From NCBI GenBank assembly GCA_905214735.1, contig CAJMNI010000001.1, positions 66,628 through 130,627 on the forward strand: a stretch of 64,000 nt of DNA. Reading direction: 5' to 3'. Under the pieces are notes generated by a model. The model did not search any database, was not told the DNA's origin, and saw nothing but the letters and a program-made list of their open reading frames with translations. Shown one piece after another: positions 21,101 through 28,494 of the stretch. Position 1 is the stretch's first letter. Each line of letters opens with the position of its first letter. The position numbers were made by a program, and so were the translations under genes. The DNA is from an uncultured bacterium (GTDB lineage: Bacteria > Bacteroidota > Bacteroidia > Bacteroidales > Muribaculaceae).

Positions 21101-21318
21101 CCGATGTGGCTGTAAACGTCCCGACAGGTGTAGCTGAGATCGACGCCGAATATGAGCTCAAGGTCTGCGGCATGAGCGTCAGCGCCCTCTCGCCGATCGA
21201 CGTCTACACGGTCGACGGCACATGCGTGGCTGCCGGCGTGAAGTCGTTCATCGCCCCCGCTCCCGGCCTCTACATCCTGAAAGCCGACAAAGCATCGGTG
21301 AAAGTTATACTGAAATAA
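18169..21318 (+). CDS. Large T9SS cargo protein with three choice-of-anchor domains
   Basis: This exported protein of 1049 residues has a signal peptide (ALASAILAFSAAALPAAE). It lacks the propeller of its two neighbours and starts directly with a choice-of-anchor J domain (about 25-190). Fibronectin III-like modules follow (about 195-410, with LYWKAPVRYTDGTSIP), then a second anchor domain (about 415-580), a CARDB-like domain (about 585-700), a third anchor domain (about 720-910) and a C-terminal T9SS sorting domain (VYTVDGTCV ... GLYILKAD). It is the second gene of a two-gene operon. The role is presumably surface binding or adhesion; nothing catalytic is seen. Confidence 0.83.
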   Translation: MKRHLNKVALASAILAFSAAALPAAEPLFSYGFSEDKATGQTEFDQTFAVFDANSDGTQWKYNYYTTGSTPYYYAQCYNYSTTAYDDYMTTKTAVSLEQGKVYCISYDLWCDSSSSLGTVKAGYCLTPDPDKSSFIDSGDTGSFINKYSGDAPAQVKKYFTVDQTGDYYFTFHVSGGNAAIDNIVIKEGGSATTPAAVTGLAVVPDPDLGYKATVSFTLPSACITGGQLASVSKVEIYRNDVLVSTLANQTPGAKVTFKDVEGDNGRPEGDVVYKVIVYNGEEASEPVIAPSVYVGPRCPNAVTDLSVEPGDGNSYKLYWKAPVRYTDGTSIPSSAAIVYDIYRVVDGEPALITDETSSFPSEYKNYNTYTTFTDTYSADKRQMVKYQVSAKSGDKVSEAVETTEFGVGPVSLPFADSFAGAVLSSDWSNQALVGSKVWEAQKSDSHPYAQPQDEDGGLVIYNSYSSSSGNSARLASPEILNAEGSNPTFEFWMNHGSSGNDKLYVEVQADGGEWKKIEGSETTVENATTGWMKYSYPIAGMVEGSSKYRVALTSLSAYGYDIVVDNIRIYDAPAYDLQISAGEVADAVMAGKEAGYSAVVINNGKAVAAADYQVEVYVDNQLETTLESVDIPSGESRSFEYSREFTAAETGVHDILFKVVYAADLVADNNEASAACEVSASAKDGVKEINGYYSETQKAVILNWTSPTDSEGFVPTDSMEDFKGCHNAVEATADAEAVEADYHNWKVYDLDGIDSSMMGSNYSVSTSVWQIFDSSSSWAPTGSNGSRLMIVCSPKTNSGAAPTDKSNDLLVSPAGFVNAFDAASFTITVSARSASGSNMAVAYSTEETDPAPESFVDTKVISVPGSTSFDSYSFEVPGNARYIAIRHCTPATEYGAALYIDKIEAKSNFEPALGFHVYENGKRVNDAMLTATEFVIPVEEAGDEPLSVRAREAENDTLTRTFNISTVYDEGETALGPDVAVNVPTGVAEIDAEYELKVCGMSVSALSPIDVYTVDGTCVAAGVKSFIAPAPGLYILKADKASVKVILK

Positions 21319-21353
21319 TCTGAGCCCTGTCTGAGCGACAGGCTCCAAAAACC

Positions 21354-21396
21354 AATCGAGGCGACGCCCGCTGCGGGCGCCGCCTCGATTATATTA
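21354..21396. terminator. Bidirectional intrinsic terminator between convergent genes
   Basis: AATCGAGGCG (21354-21363) pairs with CGCCTCGATT (21381-21390), with an inner GCCCGC/GCGGGC stem, followed by ATATTATTT. It serves the cargo operon on the plus strand and the MazG-like gene on the minus strand. Confidence 0.75.
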
Positions 21397-21714
21397 TTTG
21401 AATCGGTTTATGTCTCGGTTAGTTTTTTTCTTGAATGAATCTTCTAAGGCGGTGGTCAGGTCGACACCGGTCTGATTGGCAAGGCAGATCGTGACCCAGA
21501 GGATATCGGCCAACTCTTCGGAAAGGGCCGCCTTCGCTCCGCGAGGGAATTCGCCGGGCTTCGGACGCTGATCGCCATAGGCGCGGGAGATCACCCGCGC
21601 AAGCTCGCCGATCTCCTCGGTCAGCACTGCCATATTGGTCAGTTCGGAAAAGTAGCCGTTGCCGATCTCTTTTATCCAGTCGTCAACCATTTTTTGAGCC
21701 TCTGCTATAGTCAT
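21394..21714 (-). CDS. MazG-like nucleotide pyrophosphohydrolase
   Basis: This small cytoplasmic all-alpha NTP pyrophosphohydrolase of 106 residues carries the metal-binding pattern of the MazG superfamily: TEEIGEL (EExxE) at about residues 32-38 and SEELADILW (ExxD) at about 65-73. Single-domain proteins of this type hydrolyse (d)NTPs to monophosphates, often as house-cleaning enzymes. It is the last gene of a minus-strand run after the helicase and DUF3256 genes; the gap to DUF3256 is 8 bases. Confidence 0.88.
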   Translation of the reverse strand: MTIAEAQKMVDDWIKEIGNGYFSELTNMAVLTEEIGELARVISRAYGDQRPKPGEFPRGAKAALSEELADILWVTICLANQTGVDLTTALEDSFKKKTNRDINRFK

Positions 21715-21722
21715 GGCCCGAC

Positions 21723-22406
21723 CTATTTTTTAAGTTCGTAATTCTTGCCGGTCCAGAGATAGACGATCTCAGGCACGAGATATGGCTTCACTTTCTCATA
21801 ATCCTCCTGCGTCAGATATCCCTCTACCGTGAGCCGCGCCGTGAGCGACGTGTTGTCGGGCGAAAGACGATACTCCACCGTCGGGAACGGTATCAGATCG
21901 AGAAGCGACTGTTTCTCCTTATGATTCCTCCCCTCCTTCGTGAGGAAGTTCTCCAGGCGGGCGGGTTTGAAATACTTGTTCCTCTTCAGCTCGGTCATCG
22001 CCGGGTCGTAGAATCTGACATCGCTGTCGGCGGCGTCAGACCCTCCGCCGAGAGTGTAGACCGTCACCAGCACATTCTCTTTCTTTCCCGGAAGGATGCG
22101 GAAGGTCATCGTCGACACCGGAGTGAGCTGCACCTTCAGATAATCGCTCGTGAGCGGACGGCTCAGCTTCGTCTCCCCGTCGAGCGAGTTATAGACGGTC
22201 TGAAGCGTGTCGGCCGCCATATAATCGAGCAGGTCGAGACGCGACGAACGGTTGAGCAATTCGATGCCCGGGGCGTCGAGCGAGATAAAAGCGCGCGAAG
22301 CTGTGAAGCCGGCTGTGTCAAGACGTTCCACTGCCCCGGCCTCCGCAGCCGCAGAAAGGAATGCTGCGGCCAATACTGCCGATCTGATATAGATTGCGGT
22401 TTTCAT
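21723..22406 (-). CDS. DUF3256 family exported protein
   Basis: This 227-residue protein has a signal peptide (SAVLAAAFLSAAAEAGA) and so is probably periplasmic. It resembles DUF3256 proteins of Bacteroidales, which have no known function. Features include an N-terminal pattern with DLLDYM.AD and a C-terminal repeat-like segment (VEYRLSPDNTSLTARLTVEGYLT.EDYEK) ending in IVYLWTG. Its start overlaps the helicase stop by four bases (ATGA), so translation is probably coupled to the helicase. Confidence 0.75.
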   Translation of the reverse strand: MKTAIYIRSAVLAAAFLSAAAEAGAVERLDTAGFTASRAFISLDAPGIELLNRSSRLDLLDYMAADTLQTVYNSLDGETKLSRPLTSDYLKVQLTPVSTMTFRILPGKKENVLVTVYTLGGGSDAADSDVRFYDPAMTELKRNKYFKPARLENFLTKEGRNHKEKQSLLDLIPFPTVEYRLSPDNTSLTARLTVEGYLTQEDYEKVKPYLVPEIVYLWTGKNYELKK

Positions 22407-24550
22407 TTCTTTTTCTTTATGAAGATATCGTAATTGCCGTTGTATTTCGGTTTCGATTTCTTATCGGCTTTCTTGTCCCCCTTCTTCGCTTTTGCGCCAT
22501 ACTTTCCACCCTTATCCTTCTTGCGCTTCTTGTCGTCGCGGCCCGTTTTGTAAGCCTCGCGACGCATTCCGCGTCGTTCGCCGGGGGTGAAATCAGCTGT
22601 CTCCGCTGCATAGTCGCGTCCGGCCTCAGCCACTTCCGCACGGATTTTCTCGCCGAAAAATTCGGCATGGCGCAGCGCGTCGAGCACCCGCCGGGCATCG
22701 TCGGAGCGGACGTCGAAGAGTGTATATCCGGGCATCAGGTCGATGCGTCCGATTTCGGGTTTCGGCCCGTTGACATTGCGGTTCACAAGCTCCATCAGGT
22801 TGCCGGGGAAGAAGCCCGAACCTTTGCCGATGTTCACCATCAGGCGGGTATAACCCTTCTCGGCGTCGCGGCGGTCTTTGTCGCCGGGCTCGCGTCGCTC
22901 CTCTTTCCTTTTCTCTCCACGCTCTCCTTTTTCTCCTCTTTCCTTCTTCTTGCCCTTCTCCTTTTCATCGAGATCTATGTCGGGCATGTTCTGATAATAG
23001 GAAAGGAGCCTGTTGAACTCAAGCGAGAGAACGCGCTTCAGCAGGTCTTCCTCAGAGAGCCATTCGAGTTTCTTGCGCACTCCGGGAAGATATTTGGAGA
23101 TTTCCTGCTCGTTGACCTCCACGCGCTCCAGACGGTCGGCGAGGTTATAGAGCTGTTTTTCTATGATATGGTCGGGAGTCGGCACCTTGCGATATTCAAA
23201 TTCGCGGCCGATCACCTTCTCGATCTGGCGGATTTTCCCCTTCTCGCGACCATGGATAATGGCGATGGAGACGCCTGTCTTGTTGGCGCGCCCCGTTCGC
23301 CCCGACCTGTGGGTATAGACCGCCGCATCGTCGGGAAGGCCGTAATTGATCACATGGCTGAGATCGTCGACGTCGAGGCCGCGGGCAGCCACATCTGTGG
23401 CCACGAGCAACTGCGTGACATGATCGCGGAATTTCTTCATCGCCAGGTCGCGCTGCGCCTGCGATAGATCACCGTGGAGGCAATCTGCGTTATAGCCGTC
23501 GGCAATCAGTTTGTCGGCGATCTCCTGCGTTTCGCGTTTCGTACGGCAGAACACGATGCCGTAGATGTTCGGGCTGTTGTCGACGATGCGTTTCAGGGCC
23601 AGATATTTGTCGTGGGCCTTCACCATGTAATAGATGTGGCGCACGTTTTTCGTTCCCTCGTTGCGGTTGCCGGCCACGAATTCCACCGGGGACTTCATAT
23701 ATTTCTTTGCGATTCCGGCGATCTCCTTGGGCATTGTGGCGGAAAACATCAGCATTTTCCTGTCGTCGGGAACGTGGGAGAGGATCTCGTCGATATCGTC
23801 GAGGAATCCCATGTTGAGCATCTCGTCGGCCTCGTCGAGCACCACCGTGTGGACATCTTCGAGCCTGACGACACCCCGCTTGATAAGGTCGATCAGGCGC
23901 CCCGGAGTGGCCACTATCACCTGCACGCCGTTGCGCAGCGCGCGTATCTGGCTTTCGATGCTCGACCCGCCGTAGACGGGAAGGATCTTGAGGCCGTCGA
24001 CATATTTGCAGAAATCTGCGAGGTCGCCGGCTATCTGAAGGCACAGCTCGCGCGTCGGGGCGATGATGAGTGCCTGGGGATTACGGTTTTCAATATCTAC
24101 GCGCTGAAGAAGCGGCAATCCGAAGGCGGCGGTCTTTCCGGTGCCGGTCTGAGCCAGTCCTACCACATCCCCCTCTTTCGAAAGCAGATGCGGTATCACC
24201 ATCTCCTGAATGGGCATCGGATGCTCGAAACCCATCTCTTCGATCGCTTTGAGGAATCGGGGTTCCACACCGAGATCGGCAAAGCTGCGGTCGGCCACAT
24301 CGTTGGCCCGGAAACTCCCGTCGCGCTTCTCAGGATTGTAATCCTGACTCAGCGGACCTATTTCAGGCTTCATGTCGCCATATACTTCCGCTCCGGCGGG
24401 AGCCACCTCGTCGGAACTCGGCTCGCTCTCCGGATCCACCTTCGCATCGCTTATGCCGTCGGTCTGGATGCTGCGTACGTCGAATCCTTTATCGTCTCGC
24501 TCACCGCCGGCCTCGGCGGCCTGCGGGGTAGCTGTTTCCATATTTTTCAT
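22403..24550 (-). CDS. DEAD-box ATP-dependent RNA helicase (DeaD/CsdA type)
   Basis: This 715-residue RNA helicase is likely to act in ribosome assembly and RNA unwinding, especially in the cold. After an acidic, low-complexity N-terminal extension of about 88 residues come the Q motif (FADLGV ... PMPIQ), Walker A AQTGTGKT (133-140), DEAD (about 239-242), SAT and the motif VI region HRSGRTGR (about 416). A charged linker rich in Lys, Glu and Arg (about 540-575) leads to a DbpA/CsdA-type RNA-binding domain (MVNIGKGSGFFPGNLMELVN) and a very basic Lys-rich tail. A structured leader with a conserved RNA element and an intrinsic terminator lies upstream, suggesting control by attenuation. Confidence 0.93.
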   Translation of the reverse strand: MKNMETATPQAAEAGGERDDKGFDVRSIQTDGISDAKVDPESEPSSDEVAPAGAEVYGDMKPEIGPLSQDYNPEKRDGSFRANDVADRSFADLGVEPRFLKAIEEMGFEHPMPIQEMVIPHLLSKEGDVVGLAQTGTGKTAAFGLPLLQRVDIENRNPQALIIAPTRELCLQIAGDLADFCKYVDGLKILPVYGGSSIESQIRALRNGVQVIVATPGRLIDLIKRGVVRLEDVHTVVLDEADEMLNMGFLDDIDEILSHVPDDRKMLMFSATMPKEIAGIAKKYMKSPVEFVAGNRNEGTKNVRHIYYMVKAHDKYLALKRIVDNSPNIYGIVFCRTKRETQEIADKLIADGYNADCLHGDLSQAQRDLAMKKFRDHVTQLLVATDVAARGLDVDDLSHVINYGLPDDAAVYTHRSGRTGRANKTGVSIAIIHGREKGKIRQIEKVIGREFEYRKVPTPDHIIEKQLYNLADRLERVEVNEQEISKYLPGVRKKLEWLSEEDLLKRVLSLEFNRLLSYYQNMPDIDLDEKEKGKKKERGEKGERGEKRKEERREPGDKDRRDAEKGYTRLMVNIGKGSGFFPGNLMELVNRNVNGPKPEIGRIDLMPGYTLFDVRSDDARRVLDALRHAEFFGEKIRAEVAEAGRDYAAETADFTPGERRGMRREAYKTGRDDKKRKKDKGGKYGAKAKKGDKKADKKSKPKYNGNYDIFIKKKK

Positions 24551-24580
24551 TTCGGGTTATATCTCAGTTTATATAGATAA

Positions 24581-24612
24581 CGTTATTCCGAGCCCATACG
24601 GTCGAAATAACG
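24581..24612 (-). other. Second leader hairpin of the helicase mRNA
   Basis: CGTTATT (24581-24587) pairs with AATAACG (24606-24612), enclosing CCG/CGG. It sits between the leader terminator and the helicase start codon, so it is part of the read-through transcript only. Confidence 0.4.
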
Positions 24613-24614
24613 AC

Positions 24615-24682
24615 AAAAAAAATTGATTGTCATCACGACAACCAATCTTGCGTTAACCTTAAAATCTAATACCATGAAAAAC
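24615..24682 (-). ncRNA. Conserved leader RNA element ending in an intrinsic terminator, in front of the helicase gene
   Basis: On the minus strand, a promoter -7 (TAATTTTG) is followed by TTTTTCATGGTATTAGATTT, AAGGTTA, and then a hairpin (24637-24646 with 24622-24631, one mismatch, loop GTGAT on that strand) with a run of eight T. The same order of elements, with an almost identical core, recurs as a free-standing unit at 40449-40512. In front of the helicase it is placed as an attenuator: most transcripts would stop here unless termination is relieved. Confidence 0.65.
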
Positions 24683-24688
24683 TCAATG

Positions 24689-24696
24689 CAAAATTA
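24689..24696 (-). promoter_or_regulatory. Promoter -7 element of the helicase transcript
   Basis: CAAAATTA on the plus strand reads TAATTTTG on the minus strand. No convincing -33 match is seen at the right distance. Confidence 0.55.
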
Positions 24697-24789
24697 GAAA
24701 ATATTTTTCAAACACTGCTAAACAACATATAAATTTTTCTTCGATTTAACCACTTTTAACATTTACGCCCGCCATCGGATTTTATTTTA

Positions 24790-24823
24790 ACAAATAAAAG
24801 GGCGCACCTTGCGATGCGCCCTT
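24790..24823 (-). terminator. Intrinsic terminator after the beta-mannanase gene
   Basis: AAGGGCGCA (24798-24806) and TGCGCCCTT (24815-24823) form a 9-bp stem; on the minus strand it is followed by TTATTTGTTAAAATAAAA. Confidence 0.7.
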
Positions 24824-24879
24824 CAGAAGCAGGGAATCGATTATTTACCTTGTATTACTTGCTATCTTGCCTAATCCGC

Positions 24880-26802
24880 TTATTTTGCAATTTTAATCAC
24901 CTTGTTGCCCTGGCGCACGATGTAGATGCCACGCTCAAACTCGGCTACGCGACGGCCATCGAGGGTATAGATTTCCACAGGAAGATCGAAATCGATCGCC
25001 TCGTCGGCAACTTCGATGCTTTCCACAGCCGATGTGCCCGACTTCACCAGTTCGAGTTTGGTGAAGGTGGCCTGCTGACCTTTCAAAATCATGCCATAGC
25101 TCTTGAGCGTCTCGATCACGCTGTAATCGGCGCGGGTGTCTTTCGGGATGACATAGCTGTAGGTCGTGCCGTTGATGTCGGCAAACTGCACGAGTTCCGT
25201 CCATTTTTCACCGCCGACCTTGATTACAAGCTGAACCTGCGGATGACCTCCACAATCGGTAAAATTGAAGCGGAGCGTGTCGCCACCGGCTGCGTTGCGG
25301 AACGCCGATGCCGGAATCTGAATCTCATCGCTCCATGTCAGCTCGCTGTTGGCAGTATGAATCACGCTTGTTTCTTCGCCTCCACCCTGGCTGCCGCCTC
25401 CGGCAGTAAGGATCTCCACCTTCGTCACTGTAGCCATCTGTCCTTTCAGACTCATGCCGTGAGCCTGAAGCATGGCGAGTATGGTGTCATCTACCGGCGA
25501 CTCGCGCGATATATCCAAAACATACGTGTTGCCCACGATGTCGGCGCAATCCTCGATTTGCGCCCAGTCCCAGGCGGCAACCGTCTGCAGAGCCACCTGC
25601 ACCTGAGGCGTCGCGCCGCAGTCGGCAAACGTGAGGCGGACCTTGTCGCTCTCCTTCGCCTTGGCAAACGCCGATGCGGGAATAACCACGATATTGTTCC
25701 AGCTGTCGAGCACCTCGCTGCCTGTCCATACAGTAGATGCGGTTGTCTCACCCGGTTCCGGCTCCGGTTCGGGATCCACAGGATCGGGATCTACCTGACC
25801 ATTGCTGAAGATCGAGCATTCAACAGATGTATCTTTCACACCGTTTTTACCCTTCACCAGGTTGGTGCCGTTGGTCTTCCAGCCGGAATCGTCATAACCG
25901 CTGAACATGTCGCAGTCCTCAGCGCCGTCGCCGTTGCCGGTCCACGACCAGATGAGCGTGCCCATCTTTTTCTCCTTGGTCATGTCGAGGATCTTCTGCC
26001 ATGCAATCGTGTTGCCTTTGTGCTGATAGGAAAACTCGCCAATGATCACCGGCACGCTGAGATTCATCGCGCTGTTGATGTTGCTCTCCACGCTCGACTC
26101 GCTTCCGGCTGCATCCTGATAGAAGTGCATCGAGAAGATGGTGTTCTTCTCAGTGTCGCATGCTGCCACTTCCTCTCCTTTGTCGAAGATGCTGCGGGGA
26201 TACTGGCCCCAGCCGGCGCAGTCCACGACCAAGGTGTTCTTGATGCCGGCGCTGCGGAGCTTCGGAATAGCTTTCTTGTAGCCCTGCGACCAGGTATAGG
26301 AATTCCAGGCGCCACACCATTCGTTGCTTATGTTGAGCAGAACGTATTTGCGATATTTGTTGAGGATATTCTTCTTCTCTATCCAGAAATTGCAGGCATT
26401 TTCCAGATCGGAATATTCGTTTGATCCGGTCTCGTCGTGGGTGTTGAACATCACCACGAGCTTATTGTCGATGCAGAGCTTGATGAGGCGTTCGAGGTCG
26501 GAATCGGAGCATTTCTGCCATTTCTTTCCGGTCGAAAGCTGGATGCGGATGGCATTGCAGCCTATTCTTTTGGCGGCGGGAATCACGCTGTTCTCATGGC
26601 CGCGCTGCCATGCCCATGAATAATTGCAGCCTCTCATCATGAACTCCTTTCCGTTGGCGTCCATGAGCTTGCGGCCCGAAACGTAGAAGCCTTCCGCTGC
26701 TCCGGCCGACGTCACAGCCCCGCAAAGGAGCATAAGGACAGCCAGCGCCTTGGCGAGCATACGCTTGCCTGCGAAGGTCTTGGATAGATTATTGATTTTC
26801 AT
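24880..26802 (-). CDS. GH5 beta-mannanase (subfamily 8-like) with T9SS sorting tail
   Basis: This exported endo-beta-mannanase-like glycosidase has 640 residues from ATG 26802, with a signal peptide ending near GAAEG. The catalytic TIM barrel (about 40-370) has the acid/base Glu161 in NISNEW and the nucleophile Glu256 in VIIGEFSY. NEW in place of the usual NEP, plus LVVDCAGWGQ and WSWTGNG, match bacterial GH5 subfamily 8 mannanases. Two tandem beta-sandwich-like repeats of about 105 residues follow (each with IPASAF, DCG..PQVQ and LKGQ.AT.TK), perhaps carbohydrate-binding. The end is a T9SS sorting domain (IYTLDGRRV ... GIYIVRQG). It should act on mannan or glucomannan outside the cell. No susC/susD pair is nearby. 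Confidence 0.88.
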   Translation of the reverse strand: MKINNLSKTFAGKRMLAKALAVLMLLCGAVTSAGAAEGFYVSGRKLMDANGKEFMMRGCNYSWAWQRGHENSVIPAAKRIGCNAIRIQLSTGKKWQKCSDSDLERLIKLCIDNKLVVMFNTHDETGSNEYSDLENACNFWIEKKNILNKYRKYVLLNISNEWCGAWNSYTWSQGYKKAIPKLRSAGIKNTLVVDCAGWGQYPRSIFDKGEEVAACDTEKNTIFSMHFYQDAAGSESSVESNINSAMNLSVPVIIGEFSYQHKGNTIAWQKILDMTKEKKMGTLIWSWTGNGDGAEDCDMFSGYDDSGWKTNGTNLVKGKNGVKDTSVECSIFSNGQVDPDPVDPEPEPEPGETTASTVWTGSEVLDSWNNIVVIPASAFAKAKESDKVRLTFADCGATPQVQVALQTVAAWDWAQIEDCADIVGNTYVLDISRESPVDDTILAMLQAHGMSLKGQMATVTKVEILTAGGGSQGGGEETSVIHTANSELTWSDEIQIPASAFRNAAGGDTLRFNFTDCGGHPQVQLVIKVGGEKWTELVQFADINGTTYSYVIPKDTRADYSVIETLKSYGMILKGQQATFTKLELVKSGTSAVESIEVADEAIDFDLPVEIYTLDGRRVAEFERGIYIVRQGNKVIKIAK

Positions 26803-26924
26803 TTTTATGAGTTTATTATGGTGTTGTGCTAAATAAGAGCGGGCATCGCTGCCCTGCCGTCGATTTCTGAGTGAGATATAGTCAGGTCTCGGAGAGTTTT
26901 CCTGTTGAGAAAAATTATGCACCA

Positions 26925-26955
26925 CAAAAATAAATCAAAAAAAAATGTCGGCAAA
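26925..26955 (-). promoter_or_regulatory. Bacteroidota-type promoter for the beta-mannanase
   Basis: On the minus strand, TTTG (26952-26955) and TATTTTTG (26925-26932) are 19 bases apart. The leader to the start codon is about 115 bases. Confidence 0.7.
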
Positions 26956-27025
26956 CGAGACGCTTTCACATTGGTAGAAAGGGATAACAATCTGCTAATA
27001 AAAAGCAACCGGTTATGTCCATAAT

Positions 27026-27062
27026 ACAAAACCGTCTTCCTATTGCGAAAAAGGAAGACGGT
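27026..27062 (-). terminator. Intrinsic terminator closing the B12 operon
   Basis: ACCGTCTTCCT (27031-27041) pairs with AGGAAGACGGT (27052-27062); on the minus strand it is followed by TTTTGTATTATG. It lies 35 bases after the last gene of the operon. Confidence 0.8.
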
Positions 27063-27096
27063 CTAAAGATTAAGGTTTCAACCGCAGCAGAGAAAG

Positions 27097-28482
27097 TCAG
27101 CGAATAATTTTCTTGGTCAGTCGGCCCTGCCGCAAAACATATATGCCGCGGCCGATGCTCCCCACGCGCCGCCCGTCGATGGTATAGATCTCGTATGGAA
27201 GCGAGAAGTCGATCTCGCCGCCGGTTTCCTCCTCCATCTCAGTCACCCCGCTCTCGCCGGAGCGGAAAATCATGTTCGAGGGGAACCAATAGTTGGAGAT
27301 CATCTCGTAATCGCGGATCTTGTTTCCGCTGGAATCATAGCGGCGGGTGATATATGTCGGAGTGCCGAATTCGTGATAGAGCGACATATAGACATCGTCG
27401 TTGCGGGGATCGACTCCGAGCGAACAACCGTAGAGCTTCCAGTTCTCTCCTTCGGCCGCAAGGTCGACGAAAAGCGTCTGTTCCCCCTTGTCGATGTCAT
27501 ATTTATAGATGGAAGTTCCGGAAAACCAGCTGTTCTTCCCACCCTTCCAGAAAAGGGTGTTGCTGCATTCCGACGCCACGAAGGCATCGGGGGTCCAGGC
27601 ATACCATGAATTTGAGGGGCCATACATATCGGCGGGACAATTCACTATCTCGGTGGCAAGCGTCTCGGGGTCTACCTTTACAAGCACGTTTTCCGCAGCC
27701 CCGCGGCCGCTGTTGTCTTTGGCCACAGAGATCCACAACGAGCCGTCTTTCGACTTGACTACCGAACCGATCGACGCCTTTTCGTTGACAATCGAAAGGG
27801 ATATGACGTCGGTCACCTTGTCGGCAACGGGGTCGATCACGAGCAGTCCATATTGCTGATGGGCGGCGAAGATGCGGCCTGCGGCGGCCACCATCGTTCC
27901 CGACTGGCCGTGATAAAGCGAGCCGGTCGGATCGGTGTTGGGTCGGTCGTTGCCCCCTCCTGCATTGGGATTGGCCGAACCTTCCACCTGACCCTTTATC
28001 TCATACGTGTCGAGATCGAAAATCCAGATGCCGTTGCTCGAGGAGACATACCCCTTGTGGGCGTCGACGCCGACGAAACCGCGGCCGTCGCATTGCGCTC
28101 CCGACGGGTCGATCTCGCTCTGCTGGTGAAGAATTTTCAGTGTGCGCGCGTCGGCAACCGTGATGCGGCCGCCGGTTATCGTGGCTCCGGGATCCTTCTC
28201 CTGCTTGGCTATCAGATAAAGACGGTCGCCCCAGACGGCGCCATACTGGTTGGTGCAGCCAAGCTCCTTGCCGGGATTCTCCTCCTGGATCACCCGGTAG
28301 TGCCAGTAATCGCCGTCGGGATCATCGGGCACGAGGAAATTGACTGTGGAATTCTGATGGCCATACCAGTCTTCGTTGACAATAAGGATTCCCTGAGTAT
28401 AGTCGGTTTCCCCGGCAGCGGCCTCCGCCCCCACGAGGGCGGAAACCACTGCGAGAAAACTCTTGAGCATGATACGATTCAT
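27097..28482 (-). CDS. DUF5074 / BtuG-like beta-propeller protein with T9SS sorting tail
   Basis: This exported protein of 461 residues starts at ATG 28482 with a signal peptide (LKSFLAVVSALVGAEAAAGE); a GTG at 28494 directly after the previous stop is an alternative. The body is a beta-propeller of the DUF5074 type, with LIVNEDWYGH near its start, CTNQYGAVWGDRLYLI, and repeated blade endings such as ITVADART and IWIFDLDT. The same segment occurs in the C-terminal half of its neighbour (28495-33615), and it is alignable with BtuG further up the operon. It lacks a lipobox and instead ends in a T9SS sorting domain (IYTIDGRRV ... GIYVLRQG). By context it is a surface corrinoid-binding candidate; binding is inferred, not shown. 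Confidence 0.8.
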   Translation of the reverse strand: MNRIMLKSFLAVVSALVGAEAAAGETDYTQGILIVNEDWYGHQNSTVNFLVPDDPDGDYWHYRVIQEENPGKELGCTNQYGAVWGDRLYLIAKQEKDPGATITGGRITVADARTLKILHQQSEIDPSGAQCDGRGFVGVDAHKGYVSSSNGIWIFDLDTYEIKGQVEGSANPNAGGGNDRPNTDPTGSLYHGQSGTMVAAAGRIFAAHQQYGLLVIDPVADKVTDVISLSIVNEKASIGSVVKSKDGSLWISVAKDNSGRGAAENVLVKVDPETLATEIVNCPADMYGPSNSWYAWTPDAFVASECSNTLFWKGGKNSWFSGTSIYKYDIDKGEQTLFVDLAAEGENWKLYGCSLGVDPRNDDVYMSLYHEFGTPTYITRRYDSSGNKIRDYEMISNYWFPSNMIFRSGESGVTEMEEETGGEIDFSLPYEIYTIDGRRVGSIGRGIYVLRQGRLTKKIIR

Positions 28483-28494
28483 GACGCTATCCAC

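Noticed and set aside
24880..26802. Polysaccharide utilisation locus
   Set aside because: Only the mannanase is present; there is no susC, susD or regulator, so the locus label is not justified.
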